The position numbers and the translations under genes were made by a program. Below, piece by piece: positions 22,655 to 29,135 of a stretch of DNA of 29,135 nucleotides. Under the pieces are notes generated by a model, which had not been told where the DNA came from, ran no database searches, and was given only the letters and a program-made list of their open reading frames with translations. The DNA lies in the IMG/VR virus record IMGVR_UViG_3300021959_000279, positions 1-29,135 of that record; one strand, written 5' to 3'. The first letter of the stretch is position 1, and each line of letters opens with the position of its first letter. Source of the DNA: a virus.

Positions 22655-22907
22655 TCTCTACCTTAAAATCTCCTATATCTGTCAATAGTATATCTTCATC
22701 TATCGCATTAAGGATTACATTAAAGTTGTGTACGCAGCGAGATTGATACTCGCCACCAGTCTCTGTCTTCTCAAACTCTTCAACACTTCTGTATGTGAAG
22801 TTTTTAAGCGTTCTAAGCGACTTTCTTAGGTTAGCGGTAGTATTTAGCTCTTCTGCTATTTCGAGTGCGTTTAAGCACAGTAAATGAAGTATTACGTGCT
22901 TGTTCAT
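22650..22907 (-). CDS. Hypothetical protein, 85 aa
   Basis: Helical protein (MNKHVILHLLCLNALEIAEE, then LRKSLRTLKNFTYRSVEEFE, ending DILLTDIGDFKVER). No family recognised. An upstream in-frame ATG at 22985 would give 111 aa, but the ATG at 22907 overlaps the stop of the 44-aa membrane gene as ATGA, so the shorter form is preferred. It is the last gene of the replication-side operon before the mom-like cassette. Confidence 0.68.
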   Translation of the reverse strand: MNKHVILHLLCLNALEIAEELNTTANLRKSLRTLKNFTYRSVEEFEKTETGGEYQSRCVHNFNVILNAIDEDILLTDIGDFKVER

Positions 22908-23038
22908 TTCTTCTCTATTAAGTCTGGGGTGGTTTGAACTATCCACCACATTACTGCCATACCTAATGCTACGCCCAGCAGCCATATAACTGCGTAGTAA
23001 CTCATTGTGATTAATTTTGCTATCTCTGCTTCTGTCAT
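22904..23038 (-). CDS. Small single-helix membrane protein, 44 aa
   Basis: Reads MTEAEIAKLITMSYYAVIWL, then LGVALGMAVMWWIVQ, ending TPDLIEKK. It has one strong transmembrane helix (about 14-35) with an acidic N-terminus. It starts just after the hairpin at 23054-23075 and ends in an ATGA overlap with the 85-aa gene. The overlap, the clean helix and the gap it fills support it as real. The function is unknown; it could be an early membrane effector. Confidence 0.62.
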   Translation of the reverse strand: MTEAEIAKLITMSYYAVIWLLGVALGMAVMWWIVQTTPDLIEKK

Positions 23039-23053
23039 AATGTTATAAATTAA

Positions 23054-23075
23054 GGGCAGGCGGTTAAACCTGCCC
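23054..23075 (-). terminator. Hairpin terminator in the leftward operon
   Basis: GGGCAGG (23054-23060) and CCTGCCC (23069-23075) form a 7-bp GC-rich stem with an 8-nt loop, about 12 nt after the stop of the leftward 23087-23470 gene. On the minus strand it is followed by TTAATTTAT, a weak T-tract, so termination may be partial. It would separate the replication genes from the small membrane genes. Confidence 0.7.
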
Positions 23076-23086
23076 CGATATGAAAA

Positions 23087-23470
23087 TTAACGCCGAACAA
23101 TTAAAACGTCATCTGCGTATGAAACTTTAGGAGGAGCAATGATTACTCCATCCTCATCTACTACTTGGTTGCGTAAAGCTGCCTTACTCTGCTCCTGCAA
23201 GAACCTTAACTCGTTCTTAACATTCTGTATAGCAGGGATGTGGTCAAAGTTGTATATCGCTCTACCATCTCTTCTCTCGAAGTAGAACCCAGCGTGTGTG
23301 AACTGCTTACCGTAGTGCTGAGACTGCTCTAACGCAGCTCCCTTTACTACTGCCATCGCTTTCTTGAACTCTCGCTCTAACGACTTCATCTCAATTAACG
23401 CATCGAAAGGGTCAACGTTCTCCTTCTGTACCTCTTCGGCAATCCTACTAAAATGGCACATCGTCATCAT
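23087..23470 (-). CDS. Hypothetical replication-associated protein, 127 aa
   Basis: No recognised family. The N-terminal two thirds are helical and charged (FDALIEMKSLEREFKKAMAV, IPAIQNVKNELRFLQEQSKA), the C-terminus is strand-like (KVSYADDVLIVRR). It overlaps the SSB-like gene by 23 nt: the codons for that protein's acidic tail also encode this protein's first residues (MMTMCHF). The tight overlap suggests coupled synthesis and a role with the SSB-like protein in replication or recombination. Three ATG codons (positions 1, 2 and 4) could serve as start. Confidence 0.72.
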   Translation of the reverse strand: MMTMCHFSRIAEEVQKENVDPFDALIEMKSLEREFKKAMAVVKGAALEQSQHYGKQFTHAGFYFERRDGRAIYNFDHIPAIQNVKNELRFLQEQSKAALRNQVVDEDGVIIAPPKVSYADDVLIVRR

Positions 23471-24125
23471 CTATTAAGGTTAAACGCTCTAAATCATCTA
23501 GTGTACCTTCCATCTGAGGTATCTCCTTCACAGGTCTTCTGTAGCTCTCTAACGATTGGAATAGCTCCTCAGATTTCTCTTCGTCTGCACCAGTTATTGT
23601 GTCACAGAACTCGAACTTAGGGATTGAATAATTAACCCTACCTTTCTTCAAAGACTCCGCTTCCTTGATGCATACCCAGTTGTTAATTAACTGTCTGCGG
23701 TTCTTCTGAACGAAGTCACCCCACTCTTGTACTGCCGAACCTTTTAGTTTGATGTTACATAGTTCGCCATCTAACATTACGTAGATAGATTTACAGTAGT
23801 GGCCACCTTTGTTAGCGATAGTTTCCTTAATGTCGCTGTAGTAACCCTCTGCTATCACTCCACCTTTAAAAGATTGAACCTTTAGCTCTTCATCATTAAG
23901 GTATTTCACCTCATTAGAGTAGATACCACTCTTGCTGCCATCATTCCATCCAGCTACTGCGTGTTTCTCGTCTAACACGATAAAACTAAGCGGTAACGCT
24001 AACATCACGTTCTTTTTCTCTGACTTGTCGTAGTAAGCTAATGTTTTCTCTTCCGACTTCCACTCTAGATACCTTGTAACTGGGTTGGAACTCTTTGTTT
24101 CTAAGTTTGATTTTCTTGTAATCAT
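23448..24125 (-). CDS. SSB-like single-stranded DNA-binding protein
   Basis: 225 aa ending in TLIDDDDVPF, an almost exact copy of the acidic tail by which bacterial SSB recruits replication and repair proteins. The N-terminal 150 residues alternate strands and loops (TLAYYDKSEKKNVMLALPLS, HAVAGWNDGSKSGIYSNEVK, KSIYVMLDGELCNIKLKGSA), compatible with an OB-type fold but not recognisable as canonical SSB. The rest is linker (EEKSEELFQSLESYRRPVKE). It follows the DnaA-domain gene and precedes a coupled partner gene. A TATATTTG -7 element ends 4 nt before its ATG. Confidence 0.75.
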   Translation of the reverse strand: MITRKSNLETKSSNPVTRYLEWKSEEKTLAYYDKSEKKNVMLALPLSFIVLDEKHAVAGWNDGSKSGIYSNEVKYLNDEELKVQSFKGGVIAEGYYSDIKETIANKGGHYCKSIYVMLDGELCNIKLKGSAVQEWGDFVQKNRRQLINNWVCIKEAESLKKGRVNYSIPKFEFCDTITGADEEKSEELFQSLESYRRPVKEIPQMEGTLDDLERLTLIDDDDVPF

Positions 24126-24129
24126 TGTT

Positions 24130-24137
24130 CAAATATA
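24130..24137 (-). promoter_or_regulatory. -7 element for the SSB-like gene
   Basis: On the minus strand TATATTTG is a perfect TAnnTTTG, 4 nt before the start codon at 24125. No TTG is seen at the usual -33 distance, so it may be weak or activated. If used, the message starts at or next to the start codon. Confidence 0.45.
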
Positions 24138-24147
24138 ATATTTATTT

Positions 24148-24708
24148 TTAGATTTTGTCCTCTATGAACTTAAATAATCTGTTTATTCTTCTATTAAATG
24201 GTTTATCTACATCTATTAAGTCGCTAATAGACTTTACTGCGTGTATTACCGTAGAGTGATCACGCTTACCCCATTGCCAAGCAATATACTTCAATGTATG
24301 GTGCTTGTACTTTCTCATCACATACCAGAATGTATGTCTCGCTAAAACTAATTCTCTATTCCTTCTTTTACCTATAACATCATCTTTCTGTACACCGAAG
24401 AAGTCACACACATACGAGAATAACTCGTCATCAGTAAACCCTTCTGCTAAATCTCTCTTCTGGTAGTCTAGGTGGTTCTGACATATAGGAGCAGAATATG
24501 GTGAAGGAGGAGGAATGTTAATGGTGTACGTTAGGTCTTCTGACTCAATCAAGAACCCTTCGTCAACTAACTGCTGCAACTTCCTAGCTTTCTTGCTATA
24601 ACCATACTTATCAATTTGGTTAATTACTTGTGTCCTTGTTTTCTCACTATTACCTATATACTCTCTTAGAGTCATATAAATGTTTCTATAATCGCTTAAT
24701 AATTCCAT
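24148..24708 (-). CDS. DnaA domain IV-type DNA-binding protein
   Basis: 186 aa. Residues about 92-186 match the DnaA DNA-binding domain IV: VQKDDVIGKRRNRELVLARH (106-125), then YIAWQWGKRDHSTVIHAVKS (141-160), where RDHST corresponds to the base-contacting GRDHTT signature of bacterial DnaA, and a closing helix INRLFKFIEDK. The AAA+ ATPase of DnaA is missing. Residues 1-65 look like a small helix-turn-helix or winged helix (EKTRTQVINQIDKYGYSKKA), followed by a proline-rich linker. It probably binds DnaA boxes or phage iterons and acts in origin recognition or as a regulator. It overlaps the upstream gene by 13 nt. Confidence 0.88.
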   Translation of the reverse strand: MELLSDYRNIYMTLREYIGNSEKTRTQVINQIDKYGYSKKARKLQQLVDEGFLIESEDLTYTINIPPPSPYSAPICQNHLDYQKRDLAEGFTDDELFSYVCDFFGVQKDDVIGKRRNRELVLARHTFWYVMRKYKHHTLKYIAWQWGKRDHSTVIHAVKSISDLIDVDKPFNRRINRLFKFIEDKI

Positions 24709-24914
24709 CCTATTATTTTTCTCATTTTATACTCACATACATTGTACTCATCAGATATTACTGATAAAATCTGACATCTAAACTGATACAATCTTTTTTC
24801 ATACTCTGTCCTACCCATCTTATTAAAATTCTCCTTACTGAACTTTAGCACAGCTATTCTATACTCACGTATCACTTTCTCTACCGTTCTTGCGTAATCT
24901 AAACTATCTCTCAT
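24696..24914 (-). CDS. Hypothetical protein, 72 aa
   Basis: A small, basic helical protein (ARTVEKVIREYRIAVLKFSK, then YEKRLYQFRCQILSVISDEY) with no recognised family. Its ATG overlaps the stop of the upstream gene (ATGA) and its 3' end overlaps the DnaA-domain gene, so it is translated as part of the same leftward early operon. The C-terminus (DEYNVCEYKMRKIIGW) slightly recalls an HTH-like end of DNA-binding proteins, but this is not a firm call. Confidence 0.7.
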   Translation of the reverse strand: MRDSLDYARTVEKVIREYRIAVLKFSKENFNKMGRTEYEKRLYQFRCQILSVISDEYNVCEYKMRKIIGWNY

Positions 24915-25234
24915 AATGTCTTTTGGTGATAAATAAATTGTAAATCGCTACCAATCTCTGATTGCTCAATAATTAATACTGCTAACTCTCTGTCTCCACC
25001 ATTTCTTCTAATAAAGTCCTCGTACTTCGTTATCTGCTTCTGCTTAGGCGGTAACCCCAGCTTCTCAGTTAACTCATCATTAACTGTACAAAATGCCATC
25101 AGTAGATTAATTAGCTCTTCTCTTAAATCATCTTTGCTTTCGAAGTCTCCTATATATAAGAAGTCATCGTGCTGATCTATCTGCTTGTTGAATGTGCAGA
25201 TATTTCTGCTTGGTTTATAAATATAATGTTTCAT
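24911..25234 (-). CDS. First gene of leftward early operon, hypothetical, 107 aa
   Basis: Begins MKHYIYKPSRNICTFNKQID and contains GDFESKDDLREELINLLMAF and EKLGLPPKQKQITKYEDFIR; no family recognised. The ATG at 25234 is preferred over an upstream GTG at 25240, because that GTG includes the last base of the -7 element. As the first gene after the origin-side promoter it should be expressed early. The message would be leaderless or nearly so. Confidence 0.75.
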   Translation of the reverse strand: MKHYIYKPSRNICTFNKQIDQHDDFLYIGDFESKDDLREELINLLMAFCTVNDELTEKLGLPPKQKQITKYEDFIRRNGGDRELAVLIIEQSEIGSDLQFIYHQKTL

Positions 25235-25239
25235 TGGCA

Positions 25240-25270
25240 CAAATATAAACTGAATATTTTAAATAGCAAA
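25240..25270 (-). promoter_or_regulatory. Leftward early promoter
   Basis: On the minus strand TTTG (25267-25270), a 19-nt spacer and TATATTTG (25240-25247) form a full-consensus Bacteroidota promoter. The start codon of the first leftward gene lies 5 nt beyond the -7 element. Unlike the four late promoters it lacks the AAAGTTAAAAAAGTTGCA block and has a 19-nt rather than 23-nt spacer, consistent with recognition by the unmodified host polymerase early in infection. Confidence 0.82.
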
Positions 25271-25285
25271 ATTTATTTATTTTTC

Positions 25286-25550
25286 CGAAGCGATACACGA
25301 AGGGGTTGGTGTTCCCCGAAGCGATGTGAAATGAAGAGATTTGTAACTTTTCTGTCAGGAACTTGTTTCCGAAGGGGTGCAACATCGGTTACGAAGCGTT
25401 TTTCGAAGCGTTACAGCCGTTGGTATCATTGGGTTCGAAGCGTTCGAAGCGGTTTTTCCCTACTTTCTATATATAAAAGTAAAAATCTCGCGTTTTTTGT
25501 GTTTTTTTTAAAATATAAAATAGTAATAGAGATACGGGTACATCGCTTCG
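25286..25550. other. Candidate replication origin with CGAAGCG iterons
   Basis: Six direct copies of CGAAGCG (25286, 25317, 25392, 25404, 25436, 25445), two variants CGAAGGGG (25298, 25370) and one inverted copy (CGCTTCG, 25544-25550) occur within 265 nt that hold no credible gene. Some are paired (12 nt or 9 nt apart), and several extend to TTCGAAGCG, a half-palindrome. Between 25460 and 25540 the DNA is very AT-rich with T-runs, as in an unwinding element. The cluster lies between divergent early operons encoding a DnaA-domain protein, SSB-like protein and primase-helicase. Confidence 0.75.
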
Positions 25551-25572
25551 ATTGGATTTATTAACAATATGA

Positions 25573-25600
25573 TTGATATAAAAAATAAATAATATTTTTG
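25573..25600 (+). promoter_or_regulatory. Rightward early promoter of the primase-helicase operon
   Basis: TTG (25573-25575), a 17-nt spacer and TATTTTTG (25593-25600), a perfect -7 element. Transcription would begin near 25605, leaving a leader of about 90 nt before the primase ATG, in contrast to the leaderless arrangement on the other side. The -33 match is only three bases, so confidence is moderate. Confidence 0.6.
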
Positions 25601-25634
25601 CACGTGTAGTTAGAGATTTAGCGATTTCTATTCA

Positions 25635-25680
25635 ATGAGGTTTTTATGTGCTACCTGCTACACTTTTTAAAAAGCACATA
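25635..25680 (+). promoter_or_regulatory. Leader with short ORF and inverted repeat before primase
   Basis: The leader contains an 11-codon frame (MRFLCATCYTF, 25635-25670). It overlaps an inverted repeat TATGTGCT (25645-25652) / AGCACATA (25673-25680), with the 12-nt palindrome CTTTTTAAAAAG (25663-25674) nested at its right end. These could form alternative hairpins near the ribosome start region, or serve as an operator. No T-tract follows, so it is not a typical terminator. Confidence 0.45.
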
Positions 25681-25697
25681 TAATTTAAAAGTACATT

Positions 25698-28169
25698 ATG
25701 AATATTGAAGATTTAGTGAAAAAGGGTTTAAGTATTATTCCTTTAAAAGATGACAAAAGACCTGCTCTAAAAAGTTGGGTTAAGTATCAAGAAGAAGCCA
25801 ATAAAGATATGTCACTATATAGTAGTGATAATATAGGGTTGGTATGTGGTAAAGTAAGTGGCAATTTATTAGTTATAGATATTGACGCTAAGTATGATAT
25901 TACTGGAACGCTATTTAGTGACCTAAAGCAGTTAATTGATAATACTAAAGAGGGGTTGTTCGACAAGATGCAGCTAAACGCTACTAAGAATGGTGGCTTC
26001 CACTTAATATTTGCTTGTGAGAGTCAACCAATAGGTAATAAGAAGTTAGCAAGTAGGGAAGCGACTGTTGAAGAGAAGCTAAAAGGAGATAAGGTAAAAG
26101 TATTACTAGAAACAAGAGGTGAAGGAGGGTATATCTGTTATCCACCAACTAAAGGGTATAAAGTAATAAAAGAAGGGTGGGAGACTCTTAGTGATAATGA
26201 GGTAGATATAGTACTATCTTGTTGTCGTTCATTCAATCAGATACAAGAGAAAGAAATAGAGTATTCTAAGAAGATAAATAACGAGTCTTACATCGTTAAT
26301 CCATTTGACGACTATAATAATAGAGGGGATTGTATAAAAGAGTTAGTAAAAGAAGGGTGGAAGGTAATATTCGAGCAAGGAGATAGAGTACATTTAAGAA
26401 GATCTGGTGCTACAGATGCAAGAACAAGTGGTAACTTCTCTAGGGACCATAATAAGTTATACGTGTTTAGTACATCAACAGTATTTAGAGAGAATACTGG
26501 CTATTCCCCAGTAGCAGTATATTGTAAGTTAAATCATAATGACGATTGGTCTGCTTGTGCTAAATCATTAATAGAACAAGGGTATGGGAGAAAGCGTGAG
26601 GTAGTTCCTAAGAAATACGCTAAAGTTATTCGTAACCTAAAAGAAGATGATGCTGCTAAAGATGATATAATAGATGCGTTAAGAAAGATAGATGGTAAGT
26701 CTATAGATGAGTTAACCAAAGTTATAGACAACTACGATGCTAATATGGGTAGTAGTATCTCCACTTTCTGGGATGTTGAGATAAAGCCTAGTGGAGCGAA
26801 GAAGATAACGATAAGCTATTATGAGATATGTAGGTTCATTAATAACGAACTAAACATATATAGATATAGATTAGATGATGACGAGGGAGGATATAGGTAT
26901 GTAAGACAAGAGCAAGGGATGATATTCCCAGTAAGTATGGATTACATTAAAGATGCTATAAAAGACTATATAGAAAGTTTAGAGAATTACTTTGATGGGA
27001 TATATAAAGATGAGTTACTAGAAGTGTTATATAGAAGCTCTAAGACATTATTTAGCGATAATATAATGGAGTTCTTAGAGTATACAGATGCTGAGATATT
27101 AGAAGATGATGAGAAATCAGCATACTTCCCCTTCTTGAATTGTTTAGTTAAGGTTAGTGTGTTTAATCAGATAGAATTATTAGATTATAAAGATATAGGG
27201 AATAAGTATATATGGAAGAGTAAGATAATACAGCATAACTTTGATATAGATGGAGATAGCGATGGCTTTAGTTTTAACACTTTCTTGCAGAAGATAAATA
27301 ATGATGATAGAGATAGGTTAACATACTGTTGCAGTCTTATCGGATTTTTGATACATACGTGGAAAGATCCACTTAACCCTATTACGGTAGTATTTGGAGA
27401 AGAAACTGCTGATACTAAACTTGGTGGTGGTTCTGGTAAAGGTATATTGTGTAGTGCATTAAATAAGTTGAGACCTAGTGTAACAATAGATGGTAAGAAC
27501 TTTAATCCAGATAGAGAATTTGCTTGGCAAAGGGTAAATCTAGATACGAAGATTATATTCTTACAAGATACTACTGAGAACTTTGACTTTGAGAACTTAT
27601 TTAGTAGAACTACAGATGGTTTTAGTATTAGTAAGAAGTTTACCCAAGAGATACATATTCCATTTGAGAGAAGCCCTAAGATAGCTATCACTACAAACTA
27701 CTCTGTCGATAATGCGATGGGAGCAGCAGATAGAAGATTGAAGCTCTTAGAGTTTAGTCCTTTCTTCAGCAGTAAACGTAAGCCTATTGATGTACTTGGC
27801 GAAGTATTGTTTAATAGCTGGGATAAAAGCAAGTGGGATAAGTTTTTTACAATGATGTTAGACTGCGTGTTATTCTATATGGAGAATGGTGTTGTTAGTT
27901 TAGAAGAAACAAAGAGTAGTCGAATAAAAAGAGTAGGAGTAAAGTATGGCACTGACTTTCTTGATTGGTTCAAGGGTTATGAGTTAGATGAGCATAATTA
28001 TTTTAACGATGTATACCAACACTTCTTAAACGAGTGTGGTTACGCTGAAAGAAATTATAGCCAAAAAAAGTTTAGTCAAGGGGTAGACTTCGCTTGTGAG
28101 ATTTTTGGCAAAGAATATAGTAAAAAGAAAGACCCTGTTAACAGAAAACTAAAAGTATATTGGGAATGA
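25698..28169 (+). CDS. Primase-polymerase / SF3 helicase fusion
   Basis: 823 aa replication protein. The N-terminal part (1-200) resembles bifunctional primase/polymerase domains: IIPLKDDKRPALKSWVKYQE and GLVCGKVSGNLLVIDIDAKY, with the acidic VIDID probably binding metal. A linker region (about 200-470) follows. The C-terminal helicase (about 540-720) has a Walker A GGGSGKG (576-582), Walker B-like KIIFLQD, and PKIAITTNYSVDNAMGAADR with sensor and arginine residues, as in D5/SF3-type helicases. It lies just after the candidate origin. The stop overlaps the next ATG (ATGA). Confidence 0.9.
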   Translation: MNIEDLVKKGLSIIPLKDDKRPALKSWVKYQEEANKDMSLYSSDNIGLVCGKVSGNLLVIDIDAKYDITGTLFSDLKQLIDNTKEGLFDKMQLNATKNGGFHLIFACESQPIGNKKLASREATVEEKLKGDKVKVLLETRGEGGYICYPPTKGYKVIKEGWETLSDNEVDIVLSCCRSFNQIQEKEIEYSKKINNESYIVNPFDDYNNRGDCIKELVKEGWKVIFEQGDRVHLRRSGATDARTSGNFSRDHNKLYVFSTSTVFRENTGYSPVAVYCKLNHNDDWSACAKSLIEQGYGRKREVVPKKYAKVIRNLKEDDAAKDDIIDALRKIDGKSIDELTKVIDNYDANMGSSISTFWDVEIKPSGAKKITISYYEICRFINNELNIYRYRLDDDEGGYRYVRQEQGMIFPVSMDYIKDAIKDYIESLENYFDGIYKDELLEVLYRSSKTLFSDNIMEFLEYTDAEILEDDEKSAYFPFLNCLVKVSVFNQIELLDYKDIGNKYIWKSKIIQHNFDIDGDSDGFSFNTFLQKINNDDRDRLTYCCSLIGFLIHTWKDPLNPITVVFGEETADTKLGGGSGKGILCSALNKLRPSVTIDGKNFNPDREFAWQRVNLDTKIIFLQDTTENFDFENLFSRTTDGFSISKKFTQEIHIPFERSPKIAITTNYSVDNAMGAADRRLKLLEFSPFFSSKRKPIDVLGEVLFNSWDKSKWDKFFTMMLDCVLFYMENGVVSLEETKSSRIKRVGVKYGTDFLDWFKGYELDEHNYFNDVYQHFLNECGYAERNYSQKKFSQGVDFACEIFGKEYSKKKDPVNRKLKVYWE

Positions 28170-28753
28170 CAAAAAAAGAACTAAAAAACAAGTGCAGAAC
28201 AATTTTAAACAAGTACAACTTCAAAGAATTGTTAAACAGCGAAGATTATGAATTTATGACTTCAGTATTCAAGAACCACCCAGATTGGGAAAGTAAAAGA
28301 AAAGAAGGGGTAAAAGCCATAGAAGTAAATAGGAGTATCTTTGGGAATAAGTGTTTTTACATAATAAGATTTGACGATACTAAGATTGATATATCTTTCC
28401 ATAGTGCGATTGATGGTGATGCTACATTAAAAAGCAAGGTAAGTTCGGCACTAAGAACAGCTATTAGAAACGAAATATTGGACTTTAAGAGAAAGAATGT
28501 AGAATATGGGGTAACAAGATGTGTTGTTAGCGGAGAAGTGCTTACAAAAGGTAATACGAATATAGACCATTACGACCTTACGTTTGCAGAGATGTGTAAG
28601 CTATGGGGTAAAGAGTTAACGATTAATGATATTGTATCTCGTGAACAATGGTATGAAATAAAGGATAATAATTTAAAGCAAGAGTTCATAGACTTCCATA
28701 ACAAACATTGTAAGCTAAGAGCAGTAACGAACAAAGTCAACCAATCGTTATGA
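28166..28753 (+). CDS. DUF3223 protein with HNH-like C-terminus
   Basis: 195 aa. Residues about 25-90 resemble DUF3223 (the DCL-like module also found on plant RNA polymerase IV/V): VFKNHPDWESKRKEGVKAIE and KCFYIIRFDDTKIDISFHSA. The C-terminal half looks like a degenerate HNH nuclease: RCVVSGEVLTKGNTNIDHYD (a Cys, then DH), LTFAEMCKLWGKELT and FHNKHCKLRAVTNKVNQS. The paired ATGA junctions with the primase upstream and the helicase downstream place it firmly in the replication operon. The ATG at 28166 is preferred over an upstream TTG. Nuclease activity is unproven. Confidence 0.72.
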   Translation: MTKKELKNKCRTILNKYNFKELLNSEDYEFMTSVFKNHPDWESKRKEGVKAIEVNRSIFGNKCFYIIRFDDTKIDISFHSAIDGDATLKSKVSSALRTAIRNEILDFKRKNVEYGVTRCVVSGEVLTKGNTNIDHYDLTFAEMCKLWGKELTINDIVSREQWYEIKDNNLKQEFIDFHNKHCKLRAVTNKVNQSL

Positions 28754-29135
28754 GCATACAACTGAGGGATTACCAAACAAGGATAGCTATGGAGTGCTTT
28801 GCCAAGTTGCAAAAGTATGGTATCTGCTATCTATCAATGGAGGTACGTACAGGTAAAACTCTTACATCTCTATCAGCTGCTGAGTTTATCACCAACGGTA
28901 GGGTGTTATTCCTCACGAAGAAGAAAGCTATCTCCAGCATTGAAGCAGATTATAAAGACTTCGGGTTCAAGTTTAACTTAACTGTAATCAACAACGAGTC
29001 TATGCACAAGGTTGAAGGAGACTTCGACTTAATCATCTCAGACGAGCATCATAGAAACGGAGCTTACCCTAAACCGAACAAGGGTACTAAAATAATTAAA
29101 GAAAAGTATAGCCACCTGCCAATGATATTTCTTAG
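28750..29135 (+). CDS. Superfamily 2 helicase (SNF2/DEAD-like), partial
   Basis: The gene starts in an ATGA overlap with the DUF3223 gene and runs off the window end; 128 codons are visible. It opens with the Q-motif-like LRDYQTRIAMECFAKL and has Walker A SMEVRTGKTLTS (K36), motif Ia-like NGRVLFLTKKKAISSI, and Walker B ISDEHHRNG (DEHH, 98-101), with a following segment that probably leads to motif III. This is the pattern of phage SNF2-type helicases that remodel forks or recombination intermediates. The C-terminal helicase half is not in the window. Confidence 0.88.
   Translation, partial: MSIQLRDYQTRIAMECFAKLQKYGICYLSMEVRTGKTLTSLSAAEFITNGRVLFLTKKKAISSIEADYKDFGFKFNLTVINNESMHKVEGDFDLIISDEHHRNGAYPKPNKGTKIIKEKYSHLPMIFL

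Noticed and set aside
25169-25564. Open frame of 131 codons on the plus strand across the origin region
   Set aside because: It overlaps the leftward early promoter and first gene, and its Arg/Ser-rich sequence is produced by the CGAAGCG repeats. No protein-like pattern.
27185-27691. 168-codon minus-strand frame inside the primase-helicase gene
   Set aside because: Antisense shadow; the plus strand holds conserved helicase motifs throughout.

Overview
This window is most of a tailed-phage genome (siphovirus-type, HK97-like head) that infects a member of the Bacteroidota, probably a flavobacterium-like host. The host call rests on four things seen in the sequence: promoters of the Bacteroidota type (TTG or TTTG at -33 and TAnnTTTG at -7), no obvious Shine-Dalgarno sites, AT-rich DNA, and a secreted protein carrying a fibronectin-like domain and sorting-tail remnant of the kind found on Bacteroidota secreted proteins. 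No integrase, repressor, tRNA or CRISPR array was recognised. The window ends inside a helicase gene.

Rightward late half (about 1-21,490). Packaging and head: small and large terminase, a 56-aa membrane protein, a metallophosphoesterase, a DUF3310 protein, portal, prohead protease, major capsid protein, then connector, head-closure and HK97-gp10-type proteins. Tail: tail tube, tail assembly chaperone with a textbook -1 frameshift signal, tape measure, a 1013-aa tail-tip protein, an HNH nuclease, a displaced tail-completion protein and a repeat-containing fibre. Lysis and envelope: several small membrane proteins, a membrane-anchored PAS-domain protein, the secreted host-like protein, a NUMOD4 remnant, an N-acetylmuramoyl-L-alanine amidase and two overlapping spanin-like genes.

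Leftward block (about 21,555-25,234). The order of transcription is two unknown genes, a protein made of a DnaA domain IV behind a putative winged helix, an SSB-like protein ending in DDDDVPF, a companion gene, a hairpin, a 44-aa membrane protein, an 85-aa protein, and last a more AT-rich two-gene cassette encoding a Mom-like DNA-modification enzyme.

Intergenic hub (25,248-25,697). Divergent promoters flank a cluster of CGAAGCG repeats beside AT-rich DNA, which is a strong candidate replication origin. Rightward from it run a primase/SF3 helicase, a DUF3223-HNH-like protein and the start of a superfamily 2 helicase.

The most striking regulatory feature is a set of four late promoters (before portal, capsid, tail tube and tail-completion genes). 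They share an identical 18-bp block, AAAGTTAAAAAAGTTGCA, and an exact 23-nt spacing to the -7 element. Three of them lie inside the 3' ends of genes and so give unrelated proteins the same VKKVA tail. Other promoters sit 4-5 nt from the start codon, suggesting leaderless messages. The phage-encoded DnaA-domain protein, the iteron cluster and a perfect DnaA box (TTATCCACA) upstream of the terminase suggest a link between replication control and packaging-gene control.
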